A stretch of DNA of 64,000 bases. Source: Pseudodesulfovibrio sediminis. GTDB taxonomy: Bacteria > Desulfobacterota > Desulfovibrionia > Desulfovibrionales > Desulfovibrionaceae. Shown in pieces: positions 15,453-25,130 of the stretch. Below the pieces are notes generated by a model that saw only the letters and a list, made by a program, of their open reading frames with translations, was not told the origin of the DNA and searched no databases. The translations under genes and the position numbers were made by a program. Position 1 is the first letter of the stretch. Each line of letters begins with the position of its first letter. The DNA lies in contig NZ_AP024485.1 in NCBI RefSeq assembly GCF_020886695.1, positions 877,001-941,000 of the forward strand. The letters are read 5' to 3'.

Positions 15453-18434
15453 TCAACTTTCGGTACCATCCTTTTCATTGAGGACCGCACAGTTCAACGG
15501 GATACTGAAGGCAAAGACGCTCCCGCGATCCTCTCTCGGTTCATGCCAGAGTTTACCGCTATGGTGCTCAACTATCTCCTTGCAGATAGGAAGGCCCAGA
15601 CCGGTTCCTTTGGGCTTGTCCGTGAGCGTGTTGCCCAGTTGCTTGAACTTGTCGAAGATGACGTCCACCTGGTCTTTCGGCACACCTATGCCGTCATCTA
15701 TGACCCGAACAATGACGTTCAGCCCCTCTACGCGGACCTGACAAATGACGCTCCCGGACTCGGTGAATTTGGCGGCATTGGAAAGCAGGTTGATACAGAC
15801 CTGTACAAGACGGTCCTGATCGCCCGAGATTGTCGGCAGATCGTCAGCGACATCCGATTCAAGCTCCAATCCCTTGGAATCAAAAAGCACTTTGGTCGAG
15901 GCGATACTCCGCTCAACCACACTTCTGACAGACACCGGCACAAAATCCCATTCAAAAAATCCGGCTTCGAGTTTGGCCAAATCAAGAACATTGTTGATAA
16001 GCTCTGCGAGCCTGTCGCCCTCGGAGATAATAACTTTTGAATTCTTTTCTATCCGATGCAACCGCTTGTATTCATTGGTCACAAGTGTATTTTCACTGTG
16101 AATCAAGTGGTCGACATTCTTGCGAATCAACTTGGTAAAACCGAGAATGGACGTCAGCGGTGTCCGCAGTTCATGGGAGACCATGGACAGAAAGTTTGAT
16201 TTCATTGAACTGAGCTGTTCCGCTTTTTCCTTGGCCTCCTCCAGCGCCTCGTTTGCCCGTTTGCGCTCGGTGATATCAACTGAAATGCCTTCAACATACC
16301 GTTCTTCATCATTGCCGACGATCCAATAGCAGGACGTCTGTAAAACACGGGGCTTTCCGTCTGTATGTTTTACAAGGTACTCAAAATTTCGAACAATACC
16401 TTTTTCTTGCAGCAGTTTGACCAACTCTTTTCTGCGCTGTGGATCCACATACAATTCCTCGCCCACATTGGAGACCTTCTGGATCATCTCTTCAGAGGAA
16501 CTGAAACCAAACAGCCCGGCAAAGGCCGGGTTGGCATGCACCAGCTCTCCTTCTGCAGTGGTGCGAAAAATCCCTTCGGTCGCGTTCTCGAAAAAGCTAC
16601 GATAATTTTCTTCGGCCTGTCGCAGGTTCGTAATGAGCTTCTGCATGTCATCCGACATCTCATTGAACGTCTCAGCAAGTTCCCCCAATTCGTCACGAGA
16701 TTGAATATCCAGTCGATAATCCAGTTGCCCATTTTGAAACGACCGAATTCCCTTGACCATATCCGTGATCTTCTTGGTCAGGGTTGACGCCATCCATATG
16801 GCAATCAGAATCACCAAAAACACCATGAAAGCCGTTGATACCGTGATTTCCTTCGTTGTCTTGGCAAGGGATTGATCAAGATTCTCGCGTGTTTCGATAT
16901 TCTGCTCTTCCAGCGTTTTTTCAAAATCGGCAGCCATGGAAGAGATCTTTTTACCTGTTTCTGTGGCGGCCTTGTGGAACTCGTGAACATTGGCACCGAT
17001 TGTCACAAATCCAAATCCCCGAGGTCCGTCGTATATCCCAGTATGATACGGTATGGCAGCAGCGGTGGTCAGCTTCCACAACCCACTCCAAAAAATCACG
17101 AACGATCCGGAACCGCCATTATGCGTCAAGGTGTGCCACCCCTCACACTGCGGCGCAAAATTGAGATACCGACAATCAAGCCCCAGATATCCGGCCTTTG
17201 TCAGCTTGGCCGAAGGCTTCTTTTTCAAGGACTGAGATTGAAATATCGGAGCGGTCTCCTCCCATTCCGCCATGGAAAGACCGCTGTTTACATACTCCTT
17301 GAATATACTGTCCTCCATCCACGGCACAGCCGGGCGCCCCGTTTCCGGGTCATACCCTGTAATGAAATAATCTCTGGGGTGTGAAATATTCCGATCCTTA
17401 TAGTCCCACATGAAGGCATAGTTCCCGGAGCCTGCATCGGAAATGGAAGAATATCGCTCATCAGTAGGAACAATGTGATCAGTGAACTCCATGACATGGG
17501 TATGATCCAATGCCAGCGTAACCCACCCTACGATCGTATTTTTTCGCACCACGGGTGAGGCCCAACGGATCAACCCCTGAAACCTTTTTCCTACAGGATT
17601 CTCCTTACCGGCATAGGCCGCGTCTTCCGGCTTGAACGGTATACCTTTTTCCAGTGCTCTCTGCTCGGTGTACGAGCCGATAATCGGGCTTTTGAGATAG
17701 GGCCCTATGACTTCGGAAACGTAGATGTCCCCTTGAGACAGTTTTTTCAACTCAGGGTAATACCTTTCCGCCTTGCAATAGGTATTTGTCGGATCAACAA
17801 CATTTTTCTTCTCGTCGGATAGAAGGCTGGAGGTCGTGATTTTGATCCGCTCATTACCTTCGAGGTCAATGAACGTCATCTCCAGATACAGCGGCTTGGC
17901 ATGGCGAATACCGGGGCTCTCCGGCCGCCGGTAATGAAAATCCTTCGCATTATCGGCATTCTTGGCGACAACGGCGACAGAATCATCCCCCCCTGCATCT
18001 GCCGGATGCCACGCATCCCCGGCCTCATTCAGAACCCAGGGGCCATGATCCACGACATCCCGTTTCATCGAATCCAGAAAATTTCTGTAATTCTGGCTGC
18101 TAGGCTCCATGGTAGATGCTAACCGGATATCATCATCGCGTGAATAGAGAAACAATGCCACGGCCTGCGCTGTATCCGTGGTCAACCGTTCTATACCTTC
18201 ACGGGACTTGAGATCGAGGGACCGAATGGAACTGTCCACAGCCAGATCACTCACATCACCTATAACGTTTTTCGTATCACCTGACAGTTTGGCGATTTTC
18301 TCCTGAACACTCTCACCCAAAACACTGATGCCGCTCCACGCCACCCAGGCAAGGGCGATGAGAGGCAATACCTTGATAAAGATAAATATGGTTATGAGTT
18401 TGAATCGTATACCCAAAGGGCGCTTGCGTTTCAT
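15453..18434 (-). CDS. Large membrane sensor histidine kinase (extracytoplasmic sensor-HAMP-PAS-HisKA-HATPase)
   Basis: 993 residues. A first membrane helix (LITIFIFIKVLPLIALAWVA, about 14-33) and a second (VSTAFMVFLVILIAIWMAST, near 535-555) enclose a ~500-residue periplasmic sensor, apparently Cache-like. Then come HAMP, a PAS domain (YRSFFENATEGIFRTTAEGE) with PAC, HisKA with the phosphorylated His at residue 754 (MVSHELRTPLTSILGF), and HATPase with N box INLLSNAAKF, G1 DDGIGVPKD and G2 GTGLGLPICKEI. There is no receiver domain and no response regulator beside it, so its partner must be elsewhere. It is convergent with the TonB operon. Signal unknown. Confidence 0.9.
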   Translation of the reverse strand: MKRKRPLGIRFKLITIFIFIKVLPLIALAWVAWSGISVLGESVQEKIAKLSGDTKNVIGDVSDLAVDSSIRSLDLKSREGIERLTTDTAQAVALFLYSRDDDIRLASTMEPSSQNYRNFLDSMKRDVVDHGPWVLNEAGDAWHPADAGGDDSVAVVAKNADNAKDFHYRRPESPGIRHAKPLYLEMTFIDLEGNERIKITTSSLLSDEKKNVVDPTNTYCKAERYYPELKKLSQGDIYVSEVIGPYLKSPIIGSYTEQRALEKGIPFKPEDAAYAGKENPVGKRFQGLIRWASPVVRKNTIVGWVTLALDHTHVMEFTDHIVPTDERYSSISDAGSGNYAFMWDYKDRNISHPRDYFITGYDPETGRPAVPWMEDSIFKEYVNSGLSMAEWEETAPIFQSQSLKKKPSAKLTKAGYLGLDCRYLNFAPQCEGWHTLTHNGGSGSFVIFWSGLWKLTTAAAIPYHTGIYDGPRGFGFVTIGANVHEFHKAATETGKKISSMAADFEKTLEEQNIETRENLDQSLAKTTKEITVSTAFMVFLVILIAIWMASTLTKKITDMVKGIRSFQNGQLDYRLDIQSRDELGELAETFNEMSDDMQKLITNLRQAEENYRSFFENATEGIFRTTAEGELVHANPAFAGLFGFSSSEEMIQKVSNVGEELYVDPQRRKELVKLLQEKGIVRNFEYLVKHTDGKPRVLQTSCYWIVGNDEERYVEGISVDITERKRANEALEEAKEKAEQLSSMKSNFLSMVSHELRTPLTSILGFTKLIRKNVDHLIHSENTLVTNEYKRLHRIEKNSKVIISEGDRLAELINNVLDLAKLEAGFFEWDFVPVSVRSVVERSIASTKVLFDSKGLELESDVADDLPTISGDQDRLVQVCINLLSNAAKFTESGSVICQVRVEGLNVIVRVIDDGIGVPKDQVDVIFDKFKQLGNTLTDKPKGTGLGLPICKEIVEHHSGKLWHEPREDRGSVFAFSIPLNCAVLNEKDGTES

Positions 18435-18834
18435 GCTTTTCTCTAATGATTATAGAACATATTCCTGTAATGAACGAAGGTAGGGATACCCAAGGAGGAG
18501 TAAGACTCGCAAGATAAAAAATGCCTGAAACAATAGCATTAATAAATTATAACATGATTATTTATAGATAATATCTCTCACTTATTCCCTATAGTATTCG
18601 ATGGAGAAAGGGACGGATGAGCGGCTGAACAAGAACCGAATCACCGATAACAGCCCAGCCTCATTGTCATGAAACGAACTCGGCTACCAACCGATAAACA
18701 TATGTTCACACCTTCCTGTTTCCTGCTCTAAATCACCACAGCAAAGACAGTTGTATGGCCCTTGGACGAATGGTATAGGGCTGCTCAACACAACTTCGCG
18801 ATGTACGCACAAAAGAGTAAAAGGATACGAACGA
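18435..18834. other. 400-base intergenic region between divergent kinase and ybaK genes
   Basis: AT-rich stretch (notably 18530-18600). It must hold the promoters of both flanking genes but no promoter, operator or RNA could be assigned with confidence. No conserved-looking ORF was found in it. Confidence 0.5.
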
Positions 18835-19305
18835 ATGACACCGGCAATAAACAAGGCGAAACAGGCCAAAATCAATTTTTCCATACATGAGTACAACCAT
18901 GATCCTTCGGCTGCATCCTATGGCGAGGAAGCGGCAGACAAGATGGGAACCGATCCGAACCAGGTGTTCAAAACTCTAGTGGTCGATGGTGGGAACAAGA
19001 AATTGATCGTCGCGATAGTACCTGTCTCCCGGCACCTCGACCTGAAGGCATTGGCCAAAGCGGTCGGCATAAAGAAACTGGCCATGGCCGATGCAAAAAA
19101 CGTCGAACGGACAACAGGATATGTGTTGGGTGGAGTCAGCCCGCTTGGACAGAAAAAAGCACTCCAGACAGTCATTGCGGATTCAGCAGAAAATTTCCCG
19201 ACTATTTATGTGAGTGCCGGACGGCGGGGACTGGAGATCGAACTCGCCCCCAAAGACCTTGCCATGTTGACACACGGCACATTTGCCTCCATCGAGAAAG
19301 CCTGA
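18835..19305 (+). CDS. ybaK: YbaK/EbsC-family aminoacyl-tRNA deacylase
   Basis: 156 residues, the normal size for YbaK, which hydrolyses Cys-tRNA(Pro) in trans to correct ProRS mischarging. Family features are seen: the N-terminal INFSIHEYNHDP strand, the FKTLVVDGGNKKLIVAIVPV core, the catalytic-region Lys in LAKAVGIKKLAMADA, and the late YVLGGVSPLGQKK, which is highly conserved. The ATG at 18835 fits the YbaK N-terminus; the longer frame from 18751 adds unrelated residues. It stands alone, convergent with the nitroreductase. Confidence 0.92.
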   Translation: MTPAINKAKQAKINFSIHEYNHDPSAASYGEEAADKMGTDPNQVFKTLVVDGGNKKLIVAIVPVSRHLDLKALAKAVGIKKLAMADAKNVERTTGYVLGGVSPLGQKKALQTVIADSAENFPTIYVSAGRRGLEIELAPKDLAMLTHGTFASIEKA

Positions 19306-19363
19306 CATCTCGTAGTATCGAATCGCCAGAGTACCGATTTACCCCCTGCTGTTTCAAAACAGT

Positions 19364-19404
19364 ATGCAGCTGAGAGGCAGGTATACGCCCCCGCTCAGCT
19401 GCAT
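19364..19404. terminator. Hairpin between convergent ybaK and nitroreductase genes
   Basis: ATGCAGCTGAG at 19364-19374 is the exact complement of CTCAGCTGCAT at 19394-19404, giving an 11-pair stem with a 19-base loop. It sits between two converging stops, as a shared terminator would, but neither side has a convincing T run. Confidence 0.4.
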
Positions 19405-19422
19405 TCTAAAGACCGGTCGTGA

Positions 19423-20247
19423 TCAGAGAACAACTCGGTGTATGTTGTCTCCTGCGCGTTGCACTGTTCGATGGTACTTCTCGTCCGGTATACCGAACGC
19501 CATGACACAGACCAGCACATGGTCCTCTGGAATATGCAGTAATGCCCGAAGGTCGGGGGCAATGATATCCAACACAACCTTGGCTATACCATCCCAGACA
19601 GTGCCCAGACCGTGCGTATTGGCCAACAGCTCGAAATAGCTCATGGCAATATGACAGTCAGCCATGGGGGCCAATGAATCCTTGGGAGCAGAAGCCACCA
19701 GCAAATGGGGGGCATTGCGGAAAATCACATCCTCTCCGCTCTCGCACCCTTGCAGATATGTCCCGATCCGTTCAAGTCCTGCGGGAATGGTTCCTTCCCC
19801 CAACGCCTTGAGCCCGGCCTTGGTCGCCAGCTCACGAAGCGTGTCCATGGATTCAAGCGTATCCACCACGGTCAACCGTGTCGGACGCTTGTTCACGGCG
19901 GTCGGTGCATGAGCGGTCACTTCCAGCAGATGACGGATGAGCTCCTGGTCAACATTCTCCCGCTTGTACCGACGGATCGACCGCCGCCCCATGATCAGCG
20001 TTTCCATCTGCACCGGATCGGGGAAACCATCCTTGATAGGCAGACTATCAGCCGGGTCCACGCCAAAAACACTCAGCGCACCGGGCTTGCACACGGCCAT
20101 ACAATGCTGGCATCCAATGCACTGCTCCACTTTATCCTCGAGCACTGACGGAAAGCCATCGTCCAGCGCAATAATTCCGTTCAAGCACACCTTTGCACAC
20201 TCGCCGCACTGACTACATTTGTCTGTATCTATTGTGAAATTCAACAT
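19423..20247 (-). CDS. Nitroreductase family protein with N-terminal 2x[4Fe-4S] ferredoxin domain
   Basis: 274 residues. The first ~65 hold two ferredoxin-type cluster motifs (CSQCGECAKVC and CIGCQHCMAVC, each C-x2-C-x2-C-x3-C). The rest is an FMN-binding nitroreductase domain beginning MGRRSIRRYKRENV, with HAPTAVNKRPTRL and a late GTVWDGIAKVV. In anaerobes such fusions let ferredoxin electrons reduce a flavin substrate, but the acceptor is not known. The ATG at 20247 has AGGAAGG at the right distance; the frame continues upstream to 20283 without a plausible ribosome site. Confidence 0.88.
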   Translation of the reverse strand: MLNFTIDTDKCSQCGECAKVCLNGIIALDDGFPSVLEDKVEQCIGCQHCMAVCKPGALSVFGVDPADSLPIKDGFPDPVQMETLIMGRRSIRRYKRENVDQELIRHLLEVTAHAPTAVNKRPTRLTVVDTLESMDTLRELATKAGLKALGEGTIPAGLERIGTYLQGCESGEDVIFRNAPHLLVASAPKDSLAPMADCHIAMSYFELLANTHGLGTVWDGIAKVVLDIIAPDLRALLHIPEDHVLVCVMAFGIPDEKYHRTVQRAGDNIHRVVL

Positions 20248-20418
20248 GGTACCTTCCTGGCTTGTTGTTGTCCGAACCCGCAACGCGGAATCTGCATACT
20301 ACAGCATGGAGTGAATAAGGGAAGTAGGCACCTTTTCGTGCACCAGTATCAGAAAGGTAAGCATCAATATATTTCAGGTGATTACAGCTGATTCAAAAAA
20401 ACCGGGCCGGGTTGCCCG

Positions 20419-21966
20419 TCACATTTCGCAGGAAGTGTCGTCCCGAGGCCTCTTATCCACAGCGCTGCTGCTCCGCTTCTTTTCCCTGAAAGCAATGGTC
20501 ATTGAAGTGCCGCTGGTCTCATCGGTTTTCATGGAAATATTGGCCCCGTGCGTTCGGGCAATAAGGGCCGAAATGTAAGTCCCCAGCCCTGTGCCGTTTT
20601 CCTTCCCATGGGTGACATACTTGTCGAAGAACCGCTGTCTGACTTCCGCTGGAACCACTGCAGGGTTGGAGATGACGGCAACCTTTCCCACGGTGTCGTG
20701 AAGTTGAATGGTCACCGTATCCCCGGAACCGGATGCTTCGATGGCGTTCTGTATGACGTTCCTGAACATGGTACGGATAAGCGGTTCTTCGCCGGTAATC
20801 AGGAACGATTCGTCACCGACCACGTTCTTTTCGTTGAGATACATCTCCAAAGTCACGTCGGAACTGTCCAGGAGCAGATTGAACTCCTCCTCCAGGGCAC
20901 ACACTATCTCGACCAGATCAATCGAGGTCGTGCTGAGCGCGTATATTTCCTTTTCCATCTTGAAAATATTCAACTGGTTTCGAATCATGTCGAGCATCCG
21001 ATAGCCCGCCGCCCTGATTCTTTTGATGTGCTTCTCTTGTCGCGGTTTCAGTTCTCCCTCACTCAACAAAAGTTCCGGGTAGCCGATGACCACGCTGAGG
21101 CCGGATTTCAGGTCGTGCCGGTTGATACGTTCAACCTCTTCACGAATCATCTCGGCCTGGGTTCTTTTCTTGATTTCAGACAACAGCAGCCGGTTGTTGC
21201 TGAGCAATTCCATTTGTTTGCGCTGCAACTGAATGGTCCTCGACTGGACTTTTTCCTCCAAAATTTCACGATGACGACTCAGTTGGTTGTCCCTTTTTTC
21301 AATTTTCCCCAACATGGAGTTCAACTCGTCAACCAGAATACCAATCTCGTCATTACTTTTATAATCAACGCGGCGAGAGTAGTCCTTGCTCTGCGATATT
21401 TCATGCACGACTTCGGTCAATTGCTCCAACGGATCACCAAGCCTGTGCCTGAACAAACCAGCGATCTTGAAACTCACGATGATGACACAGAGAAAAATGA
21501 TGATTCCCAGCATGAACTGCTTCTCCAACAGGTTCCATTGGCTTGCCAGTGAAACGGAAATGACAACCACGCTGTTAACGGATTCTGACGGAATCCGACT
21601 GACGACCGTCAATTCGGAGAGCCCGAAGGAGACCCCCTGCGCGTTCTGCGGACGACTCGGTGAGACACCATAGGCCGCCATGAGCGTATCATCGACAAAC
21701 ACGGCAGCCCCGGTAACACTCTGGACCAGCGAGAGCGTCTCCAGACTTTCCCTTGCGGCGTCGGCATCATCAAAGTCCACGGGGGCCACCAGAGAGGCTG
21801 CCATCAACTCTGCCTGGGCGCTCGCCCTATCGGCCACTCCCTGCCGATACATATACACCATGGGAAAGAGGTTCAGCAGAAAGCCCAGCGCCAGAGCCAG
21901 CAGCGTGGTTCCCAAAATCGCGGCAACAATCTTGCGACCAAGAGGGGTGACTTTTTGATCACTCAT
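20419..21966 (-). CDS. CHASE8-HAMP sensor histidine kinase, YfiN-like sensor part
   Basis: 515 residues. Membrane helices at about 12-38 and 152-170 enclose a ~110-residue periplasmic CHASE8-like domain (AELMAASLVAPVDFDDADAA). Next come HAMP (LTEVVHEISQSKDYSRRVDY), a coiled coil (220-275), a DHp helix with phospho-acceptor H284 in NRHDLKSG, and HATPase with VIQNAIEASG and GTGLGTYIS. The N-terminal half is much like the YfiN diguanylate cyclase; here a kinase replaces GGDEF. It overlaps the YfiR-like gene by eight bases. ATG 21966 is taken; a GTG at 21975 is also in frame. Confidence 0.85.
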   Translation of the reverse strand: MSDQKVTPLGRKIVAAILGTTLLALALGFLLNLFPMVYMYRQGVADRASAQAELMAASLVAPVDFDDADAARESLETLSLVQSVTGAAVFVDDTLMAAYGVSPSRPQNAQGVSFGLSELTVVSRIPSESVNSVVVISVSLASQWNLLEKQFMLGIIIFLCVIIVSFKIAGLFRHRLGDPLEQLTEVVHEISQSKDYSRRVDYKSNDEIGILVDELNSMLGKIEKRDNQLSRHREILEEKVQSRTIQLQRKQMELLSNNRLLLSEIKKRTQAEMIREEVERINRHDLKSGLSVVIGYPELLLSEGELKPRQEKHIKRIRAAGYRMLDMIRNQLNIFKMEKEIYALSTTSIDLVEIVCALEEEFNLLLDSSDVTLEMYLNEKNVVGDESFLITGEEPLIRTMFRNVIQNAIEASGSGDTVTIQLHDTVGKVAVISNPAVVPAEVRQRFFDKYVTHGKENGTGLGTYISALIARTHGANISMKTDETSGTSMTIAFREKKRSSSAVDKRPRDDTSCEM

Positions 21967-22498
21967 TGTCTCCACCCTTGTAAATCTGCGAGATTCTGAG
22001 CAACCGGGAGCTCACCGTGAGTCCCGCCTGCTCAGCGGCAGCAGGATTGATCTGCAGCTTGACCTTCCCGCCGACCATACGAAAATTAACGACCACTCCC
22101 TGCTTCAGGTTGGTGGGACTTTGACCTATTGTCAGGATAGGCAGCGTTGCCACACGCTCCATGATAGCGGCAGATTCCCTTGAGGGCGCACCGTTCACAA
22201 CAAGAACATGGGGAGCTTCCACAGGCCATTGGACCAGCTTGAACCGTTGCCCGGAAGCATCTTCAGCAAAATAGGGACGAAGACATCGTGCATTTGTAGC
22301 GGCAATAATGATCGGTTCGTCGGGATGCGGCGCGGCCTTTGCGGGCCATTGAACATAGCGCACCAACCGTTGCACGAAAAGCGCCTGCAACTGCTCGACA
22401 CTGGCCGTCAGCCCTTTGCCCCCCGCTATACCCGTTGCAGGCATCAAGAGAAAAGCTCCAAAAAACAGAGCGATGATCAGTGTTCGCAGCCGATGCAT
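21959..22498 (-). CDS. YfiR-like periplasmic protein (DUF4154)
   Basis: 179 residues with a signal peptide (to about residue 25, MPATGIA-GG). The body matches YfiR/DUF4154: ALFVQRLVRYVQWPA at the start, a central PIIIAATNA strand and the end PILTIGQSPTNLKQGVVVNF...LQINPAAAEQAGLTVSSRLL. YfiR in Pseudomonas binds and silences the periplasmic domain of YfiN. Here the neighbouring CHASE8 kinase is the natural target. ATG at 22498 overlaps the receptor stop (TAATG); the alternative at 22510 lies within the receptor gene. Confidence 0.85.
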   Translation of the reverse strand: MHRLRTLIIALFFGAFLLMPATGIAGGKGLTASVEQLQALFVQRLVRYVQWPAKAAPHPDEPIIIAATNARCLRPYFAEDASGQRFKLVQWPVEAPHVLVVNGAPSRESAAIMERVATLPILTIGQSPTNLKQGVVVNFRMVGGKVKLQINPAAAEQAGLTVSSRLLRISQIYKGGDNE

Positions 22499-24423
22499 TA
22501 AAAATCCCATGTCACCCGAAAGTCGAGACTTGGTCCAATCCGCAATTCGGATCTATCTACAGTATCTACTAGGAGATTTCGACCAATCAACTCCAACAGA
22601 AGCGTATTCGAGGCCTGCCACGACGTATGGGCTTCAAGCGTCCAGTATCCCGGCCTCTTGTTATTGGTAGGACTATCGACATATCCGGCGCACACATCAA
22701 AGCCGACATCATCCAGAGGCTTTGTCATGGCCATGAGCTTGTATTCCAGCTCCACCCCTTTCTCAGGCATGGAATCTCCGACAAGATACTCCTCATCCCC
22801 GTCAATCTGTTGATAAACACCATAGATAGAAGGACGCAGCTCAAGCCAGCTATTGGCGCGCCAGTTGAATTGAGTTTCAAAACCGTAGGCTTTACCCTGC
22901 AATGAATTCGTCAAAGTGGCCGTATTGGTTGCGGTGTCAAAGTCCAGCATTGCCAATTGACTGTAGTCATTGACAAACAAGGAAAGATCGAGATCGAGAT
23001 CTGGGGTAAATCTCCGTCGATACCCAGCCTCATAAGCGATCAGTTTTTCAGGCGTGAGATGATCCGGCGTAGTGATTGTATAGATGACGCCGCCCCTATC
23101 AATGGAGTAGCTGCCCCCTCTTTGCCAGCGATTCTCAACCCGTACGGCTCTGGACACCGCAACCCACATTTCGTCGTCTTCCCGCACATGCAACAGCCTG
23201 ACAGTCGGTTGTACCTCAACGGGATACTCTCCAAACGAATCGAGTTTCATCCCCAAAACAAGAAAGAGATTGTCTTCAATCAGCGTGACTCTGTCCTGGC
23301 CAAACCCGTTCATGGTAAAAGAGTATCTCCGGCTCTGGTCCATGCTGGTCCCGGTCCCGCTCCTGATATCATCCCAGAAATATCTGGCTCCGACTCCCCA
23401 CGTAAACCGATGGCGCCCCATCTGCTCAACAGCGTACTGCACTTCGACATCCGCTGTGTTGGTGCCGCCCGAAAGATCATCCACGGAGACGAGATCACGA
23501 GAAAACGATGTCCTGAAAGTTATCCCGGCATCCAGTCCTGTCGCCCTGTTCCAGACCAACTGACCATATCCGCCGTAGTCATGCCGTGTGTGTGGATCAT
23601 AAATATGGAGTGACCCTCTGGCGCCATCCTCAATAACCGAAGAAGAATAGGCCCCCTGAAGGGAAAAGGAGTCCGTGTAGGCATTCATCCAATCCAATCG
23701 CAGCCCGGTCTGTTCATTGACCCAGTCCCGTGAACTTCGCGGATCACTGTTGCTGCCGTTCCAGTTGTCGGTTTTGTATGATCCCCCGACGTATGCGCTG
23801 TAATTTCCGAAATCACTGACTGAACCGCCATACCGGAGCAACTGCTCCACACCGGTCGTGCCAGCCGTGGTCACACTCTCCCCACCCTGCATCTCGGATG
23901 CAGACTTGGTGATGATGTTGATGACGCCGGTAAAGGAATCAGCGCCCCACAGGTGGGCCCATGCACCTTTCACGACCTCGATACGCTTGATCATGCTGAC
24001 AGGGGTGGTATTTCCCCACACCACACTTGCAGTCGATGGTGAAGTGATCGGCCTGCCGTCGAGAAGAACCAGATGCTTGTTGCTCAACAACCCCGAAAAG
24101 CCACGGATGCCGACAACCCACTTGTCTGTATCCACCTGTTCAACGTGAACACCGGGGACCAGCTTGAGCACTTCAGGAATGGTGGTCGCACCGGACCGCA
24201 TGATGTCCTCTTCCGTGAGAACAGTCACGGCCCCTGCCACCTGCGACATGGGCTCTGCCCTGCGGTTGGCAGTTACCACCTCGACTTCCATCAACTCCTC
24301 AAGGTCAAGAGCAGCCAACTCTTCATTTGAAGCTGCAGAAGCGACAGAACTCCAACAGAGTAAAACAAAAATGATAAGAAAAGAAACGCTTGCGCGGCAA
24401 GACAGACATCTTCTGCCCATCAT
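22498..24423 (-). CDS. TonB-dependent outer-membrane receptor
   Basis: 641 residues: signal peptide to about residue 30, a likely TonB box near EVEVVTANRR, a full plug (IKRIEVVKGAWAHLWGADSF) and a barrel ending RVTWDF with terminal Phe. It starts by overlapping the response-regulator stop (ATGA; a second Met lies three bases downstream) and ends inside the YfiR-like start. Its place inside a two-component/YfiR unit suggests it senses or imports the ligand that the kinase reports on. Size and plug fit a colicin/vitamin/iron receptor; ligand unknown. Confidence 0.9.
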   Translation of the reverse strand: MMGRRCLSCRASVSFLIIFVLLCWSSVASAASNEELAALDLEELMEVEVVTANRRAEPMSQVAGAVTVLTEEDIMRSGATTIPEVLKLVPGVHVEQVDTDKWVVGIRGFSGLLSNKHLVLLDGRPITSPSTASVVWGNTTPVSMIKRIEVVKGAWAHLWGADSFTGVINIITKSASEMQGGESVTTAGTTGVEQLLRYGGSVSDFGNYSAYVGGSYKTDNWNGSNSDPRSSRDWVNEQTGLRLDWMNAYTDSFSLQGAYSSSVIEDGARGSLHIYDPHTRHDYGGYGQLVWNRATGLDAGITFRTSFSRDLVSVDDLSGGTNTADVEVQYAVEQMGRHRFTWGVGARYFWDDIRSGTGTSMDQSRRYSFTMNGFGQDRVTLIEDNLFLVLGMKLDSFGEYPVEVQPTVRLLHVREDDEMWVAVSRAVRVENRWQRGGSYSIDRGGVIYTITTPDHLTPEKLIAYEAGYRRRFTPDLDLDLSLFVNDYSQLAMLDFDTATNTATLTNSLQGKAYGFETQFNWRANSWLELRPSIYGVYQQIDGDEEYLVGDSMPEKGVELEYKLMAMTKPLDDVGFDVCAGYVDSPTNNKRPGYWTLEAHTSWQASNTLLLELIGRNLLVDTVDRSELRIGPSLDFRVTWDF

Positions 24424-25130
24424 GAAACAGACGCCCTCCCGGATGCAGCCAGGAGATATCCCCTGCCCCGGATTGTCTTGATACTGACTTGTTCACCCAG
24501 CTTCTTGCGCAGGTTGCTCATATGCACGTTGAGCACATAGTCGTCGAACTCCACCCCGCGCCCCAGCGCGCCTTCCATGAGAGCATTGCGCTCGACAACC
24601 GCCCCCATATTGATAGCGAGCTGCTCGATGAGATCATATTCGGTTGAAGTGAGATGCACTGGCTCATTGTCTACCTGCAGCACACGCGTGTTGCGATTGA
24701 TGACAACATTCCCGAACTCGATATTCTTTTTCATGTGCATCTTGATGGACGGGCCTTCAGCGTGTCCTCCCTCATACCGCCTGAGCACAGCACGAATACG
24801 CGCCAGAAGCTCACGCAGGGGAAATGGCTTGGCAATATAGTCATCCGCTCCCATCTCCAGACCCACGACACGATCAATCTCCTCGCCACGCCCGGTCAAC
24901 ATGACCACAGGGACATTGGAGTTTGTCCTCAGTGCTGAAAGCACGTTGAACCCACTCATGTCGGGCAACATCACATCCAGAAGAATCAATTCGTACGATT
25001 TCTTCTCGGCAGCCTTGATGCCGACCTCACCTCTGTAAACGGAATCAAGGACAAACCCTTCACCCTGGAGGTAACTGGTTAACAACTCCCCAATTTCCGG
25101 ATCATCATCAATGAGCAACAAATCATTCAC
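24420..25130 (-). CDS. OmpR-family response regulator
   Basis: 236 residues. Receiver domain with acidic pocket LIDDDPE, phospho-acceptor D52 in ILLDVMLPDMSG, conserved Thr in VVMLTGRG and Lys in YIAKPF. The winged-helix DNA-binding domain ends HMSNLRKKLG...IKTIRGRGYLL. First gene of the unit; it should be phosphorylated by the CHASE8 kinase three genes on. Regulated targets are not visible, though the receptor itself is a reasonable guess. Confidence 0.94.
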   Translation of the reverse strand: MNDLLLIDDDPEIGELLTSYLQGEGFVLDSVYRGEVGIKAAEKKSYELILLDVMLPDMSGFNVLSALRTNSNVPVVMLTGRGEEIDRVVGLEMGADDYIAKPFPLRELLARIRAVLRRYEGGHAEGPSIKMHMKKNIEFGNVVINRNTRVLQVDNEPVHLTSTEYDLIEQLAINMGAVVERNALMEGALGRGVEFDDYVLNVHMSNLRKKLGEQVSIKTIRGRGYLLAASGRASVS

